DNA of 64,000 nucleotides from Zoroaster sp. YZ-2022 (lineage: Eukaryota > Echinodermata > Asteroidea > Forcipulatida > Zoroasteridae), in NCBI GenBank assembly GCA_029582265.1, contig CM055816.1, forward strand, positions 3,564,698 through 3,628,697, read 5' to 3'. The notes beneath the pieces were generated by a model. That model searched no databases. It was not told where the DNA came from and was given only the letters and a program-made list of their open reading frames with translations. Of this stretch, positions 43,736 to 55,702 are shown in pieces. The translations under genes and the position numbers were made by a program. Position 1 is the first letter of the stretch, and every line of letters begins with the position of its first letter.

Positions 43736-46654
43736 TTATAAATCTTTGATCGGGGGCTCTGACACAATGACTGATCCAATTATTCTGCATTTTACCAATA
43801 AATTCTGAAACAAGACCTCGGTTGCAGTTTCAACTATTTTTTCGTGTTTCAGTCTATATTTTTTGAAAGTTTTTGTCTCACCTTTCGCATTTGTGTGGGA
43901 GAGAACTTCGTTGAGTTTTTGGGTACCTCCTCGAACGATATGTCGTTGAAAACCGATATAACTTGAATACATTTTTTTGGGATTGTATTTTGGTAAGGCA
44001 CCAACTTTGGCACCCGTAAGTGAGCTTTGACCGAAATAAAGCTTCCAAAAATTTGCACCGAGTTTGGAGTTCTATTCCATAATTTCGAAAAAAGGTTTTC
44101 AACTCGAAAAACTTGCAAGTTGCTGCTGTAATTCGATTCTCAATTTCCATAGTTCCGGTACTGGAATTATCGAATTCGAGTTTTGCTCCCAGATATTTAA
44201 AACTTTTGGAATTTTTGATTTTTTCCTCTCCTATTGTCACAATTGATTTGGGGTATTCATCAGGGTCTCCTTTCCCCAATTTCCAATTTAATATCAAAGT
44301 TTCAGTTTTATCAGAGTTCATTTTCAGGCAGTAATTTTTGAAAACTTCATTGAGAATATTAAACATGGTATTCAATTCTGTTTTTGATAGAGTTGGTAAT
44401 CCAAGGTCATCAGCGTAACCTAACCATTTCAAAATGGCGAGACCGGCGGCAATTTTGCCTGTATCTGAACATTCACACGGAATTTTGAAAGGTATCTTAA
44501 CAAATCTGATGCCTGCTTCTTCACAACGTTGACAGAAAACTTCCATCACATGGTCAGCATACAGATTGTAGCAATTCGGCGACTCTGTACCACCTTGTCT
44601 GACTCCTGAGGTTGTTTGAAATGATGTTTTATCGCCTTTCAGATTGCACACAGTTTTGGAATACATATTTTCGAGTAATTTAATTATTGTAGAATTTTCT
44701 CCGAAAACCATCCTTAAGATGGTCATCAAAAATGGACGTGAGATGTGATCGAATGCTGCTGATAAGTCGACCATACCCACATATATCTCAATTTGATTTT
44801 TGCGAGCTCACTGGTGTAGGCGTTTCAGGCAATAAATGCCGTCGTTGCAGCCACGATTGGGTCGGAAGCCCATCTGACCTTCATAAAGCACCCCGTCGTA
44901 GGTTTTGTTCAGCCTTACCAGTAAAATATTCACTAGAATTTTGGACAAAATTGTTGACAGCGTGATTCCACGGTATTTTGAGGGGTCTTTCATTGATCCT
45001 TTGTTCTTGAAGAGTGCTGAAATTTCCCCTTTTCCGAACGAATCCGGTACTTCACCTTTTTCCCAGATTTCAGAATAAAAATTGTGGATAGTTTCGACAA
45101 AGTGTTCACTAGATATCGCTAGTTTCACAAGTTCACCAGGTATGATTTCGCAATTTAGAAATTGCTTCGATAATTTCTTCCCGTTTTGGTGTAGATTCAT
45201 CAACATTGATTGGTTCACGGTATGGGTGGGGTTTTTGAAGAGTGATCAGGGTTGAAATATTTGAATGATCCGGGTTGAAATGAGATTTGAAGAATTGAGA
45301 TAGTCCATCACATTTTGTTTGTTTCGGTTTTTCACATGTGCTGAAGCTTGCTGTTTTGCAACAGGCTATGCTTTTTCCATTTCTCTTGTCAAAACTGCAA
45401 ATTTGATTTTGTCAGCTTCGGATTTGAAATGTTCGTTTTTCAACTGTTTGACTCGTTTTTTCACCATCTTCGTCAAGCGACGGTAGTCTGATCGGTCACG
45501 GCGAATATGATAATTGCGACGTTGAGCAAGAAGATCTTTCAGCTCCATATCATCATCCCATGGAAACGATTTTTGGGATGGTTTTGGTCTTGTTGGGAGC
45601 ACCTTTGAGGCTTCTTTTATGAGAGAAATAATTTCGATGTCGGTTGGATTTTGATTGATTTCAAGATTTTCATCTAGAAGCGTGAGAAAATCTGATTTTG
45701 TTTGGTCAGAGATGTTTTTGAAGTCGATTTTTAAGGATTTGTTGTAGAATTTCCGACTTTTCATATCACTTCGTTTTATCGGAGTGGCAAAGCGAGATAT
45801 AACCAACCTGTGATCACTGTGAAAGTCGTAAGATGTCCGTACTCTACAGTCCTTGCAAAATCTTTGAAGAAAATTTGTAGTGATTTGAAGATCTAGGATT
45901 TTTTTGAGTTTACCGGTGTTGGAGTACCAAGTAAAAGATTGACTGGGTTTATGTCGGTAGTAGGTGTTCAAAACTGAGTACTGAAACTCTCTCAAAAATC
46001 TGACTAGTCGGTGACCGTTGTCGTTTTTTTTTTTTGGTCTTCTACGTACTGGCCATAATAGTTTGTTGCTCTGCAAGCAACTGACGAGGTCGTGGAGTTG
46101 AAGTCACCGAGCAGAAGCAGTTGTTGACGCTTTTTCGTGACTGTGTGTTTCTTCAAATTACGCCAAAATTCATCTTTGTAACTCGAAGATTTCTCCATTT
46201 CGGTTGGCCCATAAGCCGAAGCAACTTTGATTTTCATACCACCGATGATAAGATCTGCAGTAATTAATCTAGGCCCTACCGACTCGACCGATTCAACTTT
46301 GATTTGAGGTATGTTTCGAATTGCTAGCGCGACCCCTGCTTGACGGTTCTCTCCCTTCACCGTTCGCTTGTGACCACACCAGTACAATCGATAATCTCCA
46401 ATCAAAGCATTGTCACTCCCAGATATTCGCACTTCTTGTAATGCCGCAATATCAATTCGCGCTCTCTTCAATTCATCCATGACGATGGATTTCTTGACGT
46501 CGTCGTGCATGGTTCTCACGTTGATGGATCCTGCCCTCCAATAAAACAACGACGATTTGGAACTATCAGGAGCGTTGGATACTGAACTTTTTGAAGAGAT
46601 GACTGGGTTCGATGAACGAACACTAGTTAAAGCCGGAGCTTGCGAATTGAACAT
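43736..46654 (-). pseudogene. RTE-like LINE ORF2 (endonuclease and reverse transcriptase)
   Basis: Starts at ATG 46654. Endonuclease: GSINVRTMHDDV, DIAALQEVRI, VASAYGPTE and LLLLGDFNSTT. A frameshift in an A-run near 46025-46035 precedes YSVLNTYYRHKPSQSFTWYS and SDHRLVIS. RT follows: VPDSFGKGEISALFKNKGS, MGFRPNRGCNDGIYCLK, MVDLSAAFDHIS, TSGVRQGGTESPNCYNLYAD, WLGYADDLGL and SFKYLGAKLEF. In-frame stops lie at 45366 and 44808, and another frameshift near 43900. Apart from these breaks the ORF is nearly complete, about 970 codons. Confidence 0.75.
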
Positions 46655-47060
46655 CGTAAAATGTACCTCTGTTAATTGTTAGATATTTTTTCTTGAAGCT
46701 GAGAGTAAATTTTATTCTTCAAGTGTTGTGCGTAAGATTTAATTTGTAACCAATCCTATACCGGCCTTTTGCACAATTGACCGGGGGGTGAAGCTGATGA
46801 GTTTTGATTAGGTCAGCACACTGGTATCATCAGAGCTTGTAAATCTTATTCACCGCATGTCATTGTAAAATAGACATGAAAAAAAGAAAAAAGAAGAACA
46901 AAAACCAGCTTTGCATAAAATAAACAATATTTTTGATACACTTTGTGTGAGTTTAACATGGCTAACATGACAACGTTCTGTGTTCGCCATCTGCGTAAGC
47001 CTACAGTAGTTGAACTCCACTCTATTTTTGAAAGTTTCTTAACTTTTTGGCCAAATAGAT

Positions 47061-47244
47061 ATGTTTGCAGTTGTTCTATTCAAAGTCTCAAACGAGGTGG
47101 AAATTGTACCGAGCACGTGGTTAAAGACCGACAAGCTGGCATTTTGACCGCCCTGGCGTTCTTCTACGGCGGTTGTTAGAGCCGTAAAAGATCAGCTGCA
47201 GCCAGATGAGTTGAACTGGAAGCAGTTTGACGTCAGAGTTCTGG
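47061..47244 (+). CDS. DUF4806-type gene, exon 1
   Basis: ATG 47061; the peptide starts MFAVVLFKVSNEVEIVPSTW, continues to PPWRSSTAVVRAVKDQ, and ends NWKQFDVRVL. This is the N-terminal pattern of animal DUF4806-type proteins, which usually have a 'CxWPP' motif here. The codon before PPW is TGA (47145-47147) where Trp is expected. The donor is CTGG/GTACCA, phase 1. Family function is unknown; a nuclear or DNA-linked role is often assumed. Because of the TGA and another in exon 5, this may be a recent pseudogene. Confidence 0.6.
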
Positions 47245-47336
47245 GTACCAGACTTAAGTACAGTTTAATTAATTTGTTTTGAGTGCAATGACAAGCCATT
47301 AATTATGCACTACGCTTTCTTTCCTTGAAACAAGAT

Positions 47337-47425
47337 TTACACCAACAAGGCAAGACAATTGTCAAGGATCTGACTTTTAAGAAAATTCAAGACGTCCAAT
47401 GCAACGAGTCGAACCTCTCCAATTT
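47337..47425 (-). CDS. Truncated terminal SRCR exon
   Basis: The acceptor tttcgtag/AAATTGG and the first codons (IGEVRLV) match the SRCR exons upstream in the gene; the sequence then diverges to ALDVLNFLKSQILDNC and stops at TAA 47337-47339. It is either the true 3' end of the SRCR gene or an SRCR exon cut by rearrangement. Confidence 0.45.
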
Positions 47426-47516
47426 CTACGAAAATACATGAATTTGCGTTTGAAAAGAAAATTTCATGAGGCCAATAATATAAATATTTTGGGTAACGAC
47501 AACAAGAAACACGCAC

Positions 47517-47834
47517 CTGATCCACACGTGACTGATGCATCTTCGCCATGCACGCAGTTATGCGAACCCCAGCCAGAAAAGTCGCACTGACTTAAGCCTT
47601 CTTCATTTCCCACGCAGTTGACATTATCCATGTATATCTGACCGGTGCCCTCGCCAAAGTGCGCACTCTGCCATGCTGTAGTTGCGGCGGAATAGTTGAG
47701 TTGTCTGCACACAACAGTAGCGTCGTTGATATCCCAGCTGTCGTCACACACGGTTCCCCATTGGCCGTTGTAGAAGATCTCCACCCTACCTTCCGAAGCG
47801 ACGTTTCCATTCACGAGTCGAACCTCTCCAATTT
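47517..47834 (-). CDS. SRCR domain exon, copy 1
   Basis: 318 bp, 106 codons, phase 1-1, acceptor tttcgtag/AAATTGG, donor ATCAG/GTGCGT. The peptide is a full scavenger receptor cysteine-rich domain: [59 protein letters not shown] and [13 protein letters not shown], with six Cys. SRCR domains mediate ligand or microbe binding in secreted and surface receptors. The host gene, on the minus strand, lies inside intron 1 of the plus-strand DUF4806-type gene. Confidence 0.8.
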
Positions 47835-47925
47835 CTACGAAAATACATGAATTTGCGTTTGAAAAGAAAATTTCATGAGGCCAATAATATAAATATTTTG
47901 GGTAACGACAACAAGAAACACGCAC

Positions 47926-48243
47926 CTGATCCACACGTGACTGATGCATCTTCGCCATGCACGCAGTTATGCGAACCCCAGCCAGAAAAGTCGCACTGAC
48001 TTAAGCCTTCTTCATTTCCCACGCAGTTGACATTATCCATGTATATCTGACCGGTGCCCTCGCCAAAGTGCGCACTCTGCCATGCTGTAGTTGCGGCGGA
48101 ATAGTTGAGTTGTCTGCACACAACAGTAGCGTCGTTGATATCCCAGCTGTCGTCACACACGGTTCCCCATTGGCCGTTGTAGAAGATCTCCACCCTACCT
48201 TCCGAAGCGACGTTTCCATTCACGAGTCGAACCTCTCCAATTT
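47926..48243 (-). CDS. SRCR domain exon, copy 2
   Basis: Same sequence, length and splice sites as copy 1, offset by 409 bp, with an intact six-Cys SRCR domain. Confidence 0.8.
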
Positions 48244-48334
48244 CTACGAAAATACATGAATTTGCGTTTGAAAAGAAAATTTCATGAGGCCAATAATATA
48301 AATATTTTGGGTAACGACAACAAGAAACACGCAC

Positions 48335-48651
48335 CTGATCCACACGTGACTGATGCATCTTCGCCATGCACGCAGTTATGCGAACCCCAGCCAGAAAAGT
48401 CGCACTGACTTAAGCCTTCTTCATTTCCACGCAGTTGACATTATCCATGTATATCTGACCGGTTCCCTCGCCAAAGTGCGCACTCTGCCATGCTGTAGTT
48501 GCGGCGGAATAGTTGAGTTGTCTGCACACAACAGTAGCGTCGTTGATATCCCAGTTGTCGTCACACACGGTTCCCCATTGGCCGTTGTAGAAGATCTCCA
48601 CCCTACCTTCCGAAGCGACGTTTCCATTCACGAGTCGAACCTCTCCAATTT
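48335..48651 (-). pseudogene. SRCR domain exon, copy 3, with one-base deletion
   Basis: 317 bp instead of 318: the tttcccacgc word of copies 1 and 2 reads tttccacgc here (near 48425). The frame breaks after the NVNC cysteine, so the last two Cys-containing blocks are lost. Another change makes DDSW into DDNW. Splice sites are intact. A sequencing or assembly error is possible because the change is in a C-run. Confidence 0.7.
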
Positions 48652-48742
48652 CTACGAAAATACATGAATTTGCGTTTGAAAAGAAAATTTCATAAGGCAA
48701 ATAATATAAATATTTTGGGTAAAGACAACAAGAAACACGCAC

Positions 48743-48785
48743 CTGATACACACGTGACTGATGAATCATCGCCATTATAGGTACT
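48743..48785 (-). pseudogene. Remnant of a fourth SRCR exon
   Basis: The donor region (GTATCAG/GTGCGT) and last codons (DDSSVTC) match the end of an SRCR exon, preceded on the plus strand by the shared intron. Beyond about 48780 the match stops, so most of the exon is missing. Confidence 0.45.
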
Positions 48786-49257
48786 CGCATACATTTGTAA
48801 AACCAACAAACCCGCTACATGTAAAAGTTGTATCTAATTATTTTGTTGCATCTTTGCCTGAAAATCACTGACTTGCTAATAATTCATGAATATAGGCTAT
48901 GCAGATTGTCATTAACATACATTTAAGATCCCAAATTGCATCGAAACGCCCATTGACTTTGGGAAATTGACTGTACCAAATTCACACCAAGTAGGTTTTA
49001 TGAACCCTTTGGGGTCATCCAGTATTGTACTCTCACTTCAATAGTGGAGAATGATGTGAAAGTGTGAAAACACTGCGTACTAAAATTCCTTAATGGAGGC
49101 CGATCGAGTGGCCCACAGAATCAGACTATTGTAAAAAAAATAAAAATAAAAAATAAGTCTTCAGTATAATACTATATTATATATTTATACATATATATTT
49201 AAACATGGAATTGTTCTCTTGTAATTTTATTAAACAAAATTGTGTATGTTTGTACAG

Positions 49258-49351
49258 AAACTTATAAGGATGCACGCATCAAATTTAAAAGGTCCGAGGA
49301 CGCATCAGACCTCCAGACAGAGGATGGCGAGACAGCCAAGACAAGTAGAAA
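49258..49351 (+). CDS. DUF4806-type gene, exon 2
   Basis: Acceptor tttgtacag/AAACTT. The frame YKDARIKFKRSEDASDLQTE matches the segment that follows 'VRVL' in this family. The strong donor AGAAA/GTAAGT ends at 49351, but joining it to exon 3 changes frame. A weaker donor, ACAA/GTAGAA, ending at 49344 keeps phase 1 and the open frame. Confidence 0.6.
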
Positions 49352-50334
49352 GTAAGTAAAAATTATCAGCAATTTTGTTTTATGTCTCATGGAAATCACA
49401 GATATAAAAATTATCATGAATGTGTGCGAGTCCCTTCAGGGCCACCATACATTGGGGATGATTCCTTAACCCTTTCAACTCAGTCCTGTGTAAAAATCGA
49501 CCGCCGGCGATCTATATATTTTGAAGCACTTTTTGTTTGCTGCCCAAAACTCACCAAAAACAATAACATTACCCCCAACATTTGGTATTTAATTGGGTAA
49601 TATAATGTTTCCTCAATCCTTCATGATTAGAGCATAATTATTTGGTAAAGTTCTTTAAATGTTGGCATTAAAGATATATGGCCGTTTTGACGTAAAAAAT
49701 TGATTTAAATGTTGAATCGCTATTTTTCTGCGGTTATGGAAGTTATAAGCTTTAAATGTTTCACTCATTAAATGAATAAACACCTTTCATGGATTAGTAC
49801 CAATACAATTAATAAAATGCTGGCCCACTTTTTTAAAATCTTGTTTAATGTTTTGTATGTAACAGGCCAAGGTGGAACATGGACAGTCTGCGGATTAGCT
49901 AGTGCGGCTGTCAATCAGGATTTCATAATTTTCATGTTTTTTGGTTTAACAACGATATTATATTTTAAAATTCGTTCGTTTTAGAAATTTTATTTTGTAG
50001 GTCGTACTCTTAGCCAAGCAGGGAAGATATGTCTTTAATGAACAGTTTTCCATAAATGTACACGGCACATTCAGGTTGTTTACAAGTTCGGTGTTGATTT
50101 ACTGGGTAAGACTTGGCGTCCTGACTGCCTGAAACTTCTTTAAACAACGAGTAATCTTTTACAGTCTTTATAGGTTGATGAAATTCCACAGACACTCGGA
50201 AAGCACTGAGTATACAGTGCTATACACACGTCGATGTAGGGCAAAATTAAATCATTTGTTTCTTTTACAGTCTGCTCCCAGAAACACTCCAAAACGTAAA
50301 CAAAATACATTATATAGAATTATTTTTGTTGTAG

Positions 50335-50571
50335 AGCGCCGAAAAAAGGCTCGAGTTTCCTCATCTTCGTTAAATGAAGAAGACGAAGATGATGAGACTT
50401 CTCCCAGGGGAAGAGGTCCTAGGCCAAGAACATCAACACCAATCGGCAGGGCACCCACTCCTCCTCTGCCTCCTCTGCCGATGTTTCCACATAGCCACTC
50501 AGACAATGATTCAAAGGGCACTGATGCTGTTGCAGCTGCAGCTTCAGCTTCAGCTGTGGAACCGATATCAG
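50335..50571 (+). CDS. DUF4806-type gene, exon 3 (low-complexity linker)
   Basis: Acceptor ttgttgtag/AGCGCC, donor ATATCAG/GTAATT, phase 1 at both ends. It codes for a basic start (RRKKARVSSSS), an acidic run (NEEDEDDE), Arg/Pro and Pro-rich stretches (APTPPLPPLP) and an Ala/Ser end. Probably a disordered linker between the N-terminal region and the DUF4806 domain. Confidence 0.55.
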
Positions 50572-51146
50572 GTAATTTGTTTTCATTGAATGTGGAGGTG
50601 AAAGGAAATTGTTACACTTAGTGATCAACAACCCATGATGTTTATGCACATGAATATTTTGCTGTACCCTGCTGTAATTTAATTTATTGTTTTACTGATG
50701 TTCGCGACAAAAATTTGATCAAATGGAAAACAAAATCTCTCAAATAGTATCCTCCCGCCGATAATTTCCATGAAAGCACAAGGGAAATAAAAACAACCTA
50801 ACTTGCATTTTGAGTTGATCAATACTTGCCAAACACTTTAAACTTTTCGGAAGCACCTGTCTTAAGGGTGGGCAAAAAGTACCAACAGATTATTGAATTT
50901 AACAACGACCTGCCCAACCCCCAATTGGTTTTAGACGAATATCACTACCAAATAAAGGTTTCCAACACGCAATATATCAATGTACCGCAAAAATGTATAA
51001 TTATATGTTGTTAAATCAGTAAATAGAATAATAGAAACATGACAACTTCCTACTGGTATTCTCTCAAGAAATCTAGAACTAAGGTGTTTATTGTTTGTAT
51101 ATGAATGACCAATTGTCAGTAACAGATAACAATATTTACTCTGCAG

Positions 51147-51382
51147 CAACTGACCGCAGCATGATACGCAGCATGAGCGAACTGCAAGTGACAATGGCCG
51201 AAATTTCAACGGAATTGAAAAGCCAAAGAAAACTGCTTAATCAGGTTCTTCAAAGACTAAGCGGGGGAGGGGGAGGACCCTCCATTGAGTTGCCCGATGC
51301 GATCGGCTTTCCACTAGCCTCCTATGAAGAAGTGGAAAACCTTGAGCAACAGCTTCTTGACAAATCACTTAGAAAATCCGCG
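51147..51382 (+). CDS. DUF4806-type gene, exon 4 (helix and start of DUF4806)
   Basis: Acceptor tactctgcag/CAACTG, donor TCCGCG/GTAAGC (phase 0). A coiled-coil-like helix (MAEISTELKSQRKLLNQVLQ) is followed by a Gly run and IGFPLASYEEVENLEQQLLD, the opening of the DUF4806 domain. It joins exon 3 in phase 1 and exon 5 in phase 0. Confidence 0.65.
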
Positions 51383-52249
51383 GTAAGCATTTTGAAATAA
51401 TGCATGGTAGATAGAGCATTGATAACTAATTGAAAATAATATCAATCCGGTTTTAATGTTTAAAACTAGCTAGAGGTAAAGCTCATAATTATACTAGTCT
51501 TCCCTATAATGGCTGGTCACATAATGCAGCATGACTCAGCTTTGGTCACAGTGTTTTGGTTGTGACAACTTACAAACAACACTTAGGCCTATCCGAGTAT
51601 GTTAAAAACGATTTGTTAAAAACGATTAACAACCGTGGACAGGGTACTAAAGTTTCAGTACGAATGATAGTTATGAGTACCGGTACTTGAAGCATTGTGG
51701 ATATATGTACATTAAAGTAGTTTTGCCTATAATGCTACACCTTGCCTAACCCTATCAGGCCTGGGGGAGGGCGTGCAATGTGCCCCCTATATATACGATG
51801 TTTTTATAACTAGAACGCTTTGTCCGATCACGCTGATCTTTTGGACCCTCTCACGCAAACATCTACGTTAATTGGTGTTCATAGTTGCCACGGTAACGTT
51901 TTTTTTAAACTAACGAATTTTAATGAATGTATTCTTCCAAAAAAACAGCAAACTAGTGAAATATGTATGGACATATGTTACACATAATGTTGCTAAATTC
52001 AAACAAATTTCCAGAATTGTCTTAAATTTAGTCCATGCTTTTTATGGCATTGACAAACGGTTCTTAGGTTTTATGAATCATCAATAAAACATTCATGTGT
52101 AATTTCAGTATTTTCTCTAAAAATGCAGCCTTATACGTTTTGTGTGGATTTATAAGATTTTTCAATAATTCATTTGGTCCTAGATATACATATATAATCT
52201 CAATATGTAATATTAACTGTTACACATAATTTTCTCTATATTTCTTCAG

Positions 52250-52433
52250 GTAAACAATTTAACACCGGTTGGTGGCAACTCAATGAAAGATACAGTGAAG
52301 CGTGTCATGACCAACGTCATGACATACGACCTCACTCTCCGTTTTAATTGAGCAGGGAAGCCGGGGTGGAAGTCGGCAACACCAGTAACCAAGAGGGCAT
52401 TCAGCAGTCTGATGCTATGTGCAGTAATAACAA
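52250..52433 (+). CDS. DUF4806-type gene, exon 5 (DUF4806 core, in-frame TGA)
   Basis: Acceptor tttcttcag/GTAAAC, donor ACAA/GTAGGT. It encodes the DUF4806 core: a GGNSMKDTVKRVMTNVM helix, LTLRFN, then TGA (52349-52351) where the family has Trp, and AFSSLMLCAVIT. Sequence after the TGA remains family-like and splices in phase to exon 6. Confidence 0.6.
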
Positions 52434-52740
52434 GTAGGTTACAATTATGTATAGACATTATAGAGCTCATTTTGGTGATTATCAGGGAAAAATTAACAAT
52501 GTTTAAAGGAATGATACAACATGTATTCCTGACCAGTCAAAGATGACCTATCGTCCTGAGAAATATTTCCTAAAATGCAGTCATTTCAGAGAAAATTTCA
52601 CATGTCGGTGTTAAGATATGTCTGTTGAGAACTTGAGAATTGGAATAAATATACCGGTCCAAAAATGCTGCACCCTCCCTTGAACATTATTGTTTTTGCG
52701 GCTCTACTAAAATGGATAAATTTCCAGGGTCAGTTAATGC
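52434..52740. other. Intron 5 start, no separate feature
   Basis: Intron of the DUF4806-type gene up to the inserted TCGA-rich element; nothing else is recognised. Confidence 0.4.
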
Positions 52741-53781
52741 TATGGTCCCACAGAGATTTCGACTCTCTCGATCGTGTTTCGTCAAGATTTTTGATTTTGT
52801 ACCAGAAATTTTCGAGAAAAGTCGAAACAGTCTAAAGAGTCTAAAAAAATCGAAACTGTCGATATTTGTCGAGATTTGTCGATATTTGTCCAAAACAAAA
52901 TCATTAATCGAAAATTATTAAACCTGACCAATATTTTTCTATAAAGTTTCGATCAAATTTATCGAAATGTTTTCGAAATATTATCGAAACTGTCGAAAAT
53001 GAAATCGAAATAGTCTTAACAGTCTAAAAGTTCGAAAAACAGTCGAAATAAATATACTCTGTCTAAATAGTCTAAACAATCGAAAAAAAATGTGGTTAAA
53101 TTTTTGGAAATAAATTTGAAGAAATATTTTCGAAAAATTTCGATACATTATAACTGTTTCGAGAGTTTAGATTGTTTCGACAAAGTTTTCTATTTCGATA
53201 TTTCGATATTTCGACTATTTCGATATATCTCGACAAATTTCGAAATATTTGACGAAAGAGTCTAAATTTGTCGAAATAAATCGAAAGATTCTAAAATATC
53301 GAAATCATGTCGAAATATGTCGAAACAATCTAAAAGTAGTCTAAACAATCGTAACAGTCGAAATAAATCGAAACATTTGTCCAAATTTTTTTTTAATCGA
53401 AAAATAATCGAAAAAAATCGAAATCAATCTAAACAGTCGAAATGTCAGTCGAAATGCCAGTCGAAATACATCGAAACAGTCGAAAGTTTTTCAATTATTT
53501 TCCAAAAAATAAAAATAAAATTTCGACAAAAATCGATATAGTCGAGCTTAGTCGAAATGATCTAAACAGTCGAAATGATCTAAACAGTCGAAAGTCGTCG
53601 AAATAAAATCGAAAATGAATCGAAATTGTCGAGAAAATACACAAAAACAATTTTTCTCACGGAAAACAGATATTTTGTCGATATTTATACGAGATTTTGA
53701 CGAAATTATAAAAAATAACAAAAAAACCAAGAATCGAAATATATTTCGACAGAAAGATCGAAATATTCCTGTGGGACCATA
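52741..53781. mobile_element. TIR-bounded, TCGA-rich element in an intron
   Basis: The ends are exact inverted repeats: tatggtcccacag at 52741-52753 and its inverse at 53769-53781, with TA at each border and ATGC/GCAT just outside. The roughly 1-kb interior consists almost entirely of degenerate gtcgaaa, agtctaaa and tttcga words in both directions, giving an extreme density of TCGA. It has no coding potential. The TA borders would fit a Tc1/mariner-type MITE, but this is not proven. Confidence 0.65.
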
Positions 53782-54594
53782 GCATAAGTCTCTGGTTTCT
53801 AGCTCCGCGCACTATACATGTATAACGCTGCCCAATTGCAGCCAAACTTGCTGGATCGATTGGAATTCTGCCATGCTGTGTTTGAACCCTTTTCCACATA
53901 CGGGTATGAACATTGAACATTTGCCCGATTTGTGAGGCCTCTCTTACTTTGTGTATAGGAAAGTTGGTCCCCGCGTATACATGTATAACCCTGTTGGAAA
54001 ATATGTTTTTAATGTGGCACCGCACCGATTTTAAAGCCGATCGATGACCAGAAACCGGAGACTTTTGGGGCTTTTGTCAATGGTTGGGAGTGAACATGAA
54101 GTATATTTGCTGTCGATCATTTCTACCAAATCTTACTAGCAATTAAATGTTTGCGCATTAATTGACCTATATTATAACAACTGAAAAGCATGCGGTGTGA
54201 AAATTCATAGAATCTGGGTATAGAATAATGTCAAAAAACAATCCTAATACAGCTGTATAGTTGGTATTCCATGTAACAAATAACTGGTGTACAATTTGAA
54301 ATGGATCAATGGCCTGTGATCTATTTCAACATTAATATGGAAACAAACATTTGAATATAAATATTATCAGAAGTCTATTACATATAATAAACCTCTTATA
54401 TTATCTGTTTCCTCTTAAACGGTTCAATAAAATAAGCTTAAGGTCAGTACATACATTTACTCACAATCTTATCGAGTATGGAAGCATTTACAGACATGGT
54501 GTTTACCTCATTTAAGCCCTTGGTCATGCCAAGCAGTTGCAACATCTATTTTGCTGTTCTAATTATGCTGAAATTTATTAATTGCTCATTTCAG

Positions 54595-54677
54595 AGGCTG
54601 TTTTGCGGAACCCCATGGTGGTAAACGGTTCTGAGGCCGGTTCTGAGGCCGTCCCTCCGTACTGCGCATATTTATAA
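54595..54677 (+). CDS. DUF4806-type gene, terminal exon 6
   Basis: Acceptor ctcatttcag/AGGCTG joins exon 5 in phase 1 to continue the family's C-terminal helix (KAVLRNPM), then GSEAGSEAV and a TAA stop at 54675-54677. The end of the protein is short and ordinary. Together the exons give a protein of roughly 280 residues if the two TGA codons are read through. Confidence 0.55.
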
Positions 54678-55702
54678 TTTTGTTTGTAATTTATCATTAT
54701 AAAAAGGCATGCAACTTTTCAGCGGATCAGCTGATTTCATCTTTTTTTTAAGTATCCTAGTGCCATTGAAAACTGTAAAACACTGTACAATGTTTGTTTT
54801 TTGTGCCTAGCCATTTCCTCTTTTTTTTGCAATTACAAAGTTGCATGCCTGTGTAAATTATCTGCTAGTGGTAATATTTTAACCGTATTGCTACAACGCA
54901 CTCTTGCAACGGGTTTGTGCCCTGTATCGTAAATTTTTATAATTCCTTTTTTTCCCTTTCCTTTTTGCTTTTTAATCTCTGAAACGGTTGTTCTGCACAT
55001 GATCTTGCTGTGTGCTGAATGAACATACTTCGCATCGTTTTTTTGTAGCATAAAGCTGTGCTAAAAGTAATTAAAAAATTAACAGTATAAAATCACGTAA
55101 CATTTTAATTTTAATTAAACAACTGCGATTAATTTACACTAACCCTAAGTGTTCAATTATCTCGCTTATTTATTACACATTGATTTGTTTGAAAATGTAA
55201 ATTTGTTTTCATAAATAATAACCATGAAAAGATTTACTCATTGGTCACTGCCTTGTCGTTTTAATTGCCTTTTCCCACGCGTGCGCAGTAGTGTTTTATG
55301 CACGATGAGTAGTCATGAATCATCACTACTCATCAGTAGACATCACCTGCATATGCTACACTACCGCGCACACGTGGGCAAAGGCAAGTACACCGGCAAT
55401 GCCAAAGGCAGTGAAATCCCACCGACCCACTTATAGCATGAAGTTATTGTCACGCTCCATTTAGTTACCAGGAAAAGTTTCTCCAATAATGATAGCGTAA
55501 TTAGTGGTGAGCATAAGTCAATCACAATGGCCATTAATTCCCACAGTAAAATGCATAGGCCCTAATTAGTTCAGGGTAAGTTATATTTAATGTTGTATTG
55601 AGTTACATTTTGTATTTTATAATATTAACTGAAGAACTTTCATTCAGGATTAAATCATCACTAAGGATGTTTTCTAAAACCATGTGTAATTTTGCTGTTT
55701 TA
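54678..55702. other. Downstream flank without a recognised gene
   Basis: AT-rich sequence. A short plus frame at 55224-55436 has no domain. A Y-rich block precedes the minisatellite. Confidence 0.4.

Larger units (their letters stand above)
47426..48651 (-). repeat. 409-bp tandem array of SRCR exons
   Basis: Three direct copies of an exon plus short intron, at a constant spacing of 409 bp. Copies 1 and 2 look identical throughout; copy 3 differs at a few positions. The introns are only about 91 bp, so the array could be spliced as consecutive SRCR domains. Near-identity indicates a very recent expansion or ongoing gene conversion. Confidence 0.8.

Noticed and set aside
47592..48667. Frames on both strands overlapping the SRCR exons
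   Set aside because: Shadow frames of the SRCR exons, repeated only because the exons are repeated.
52687..53730. Short Ser/Lys/Phe-rich frames in the TCGA-rich element
   Set aside because: They follow the gtcgaaa repeat words and have no conserved features.
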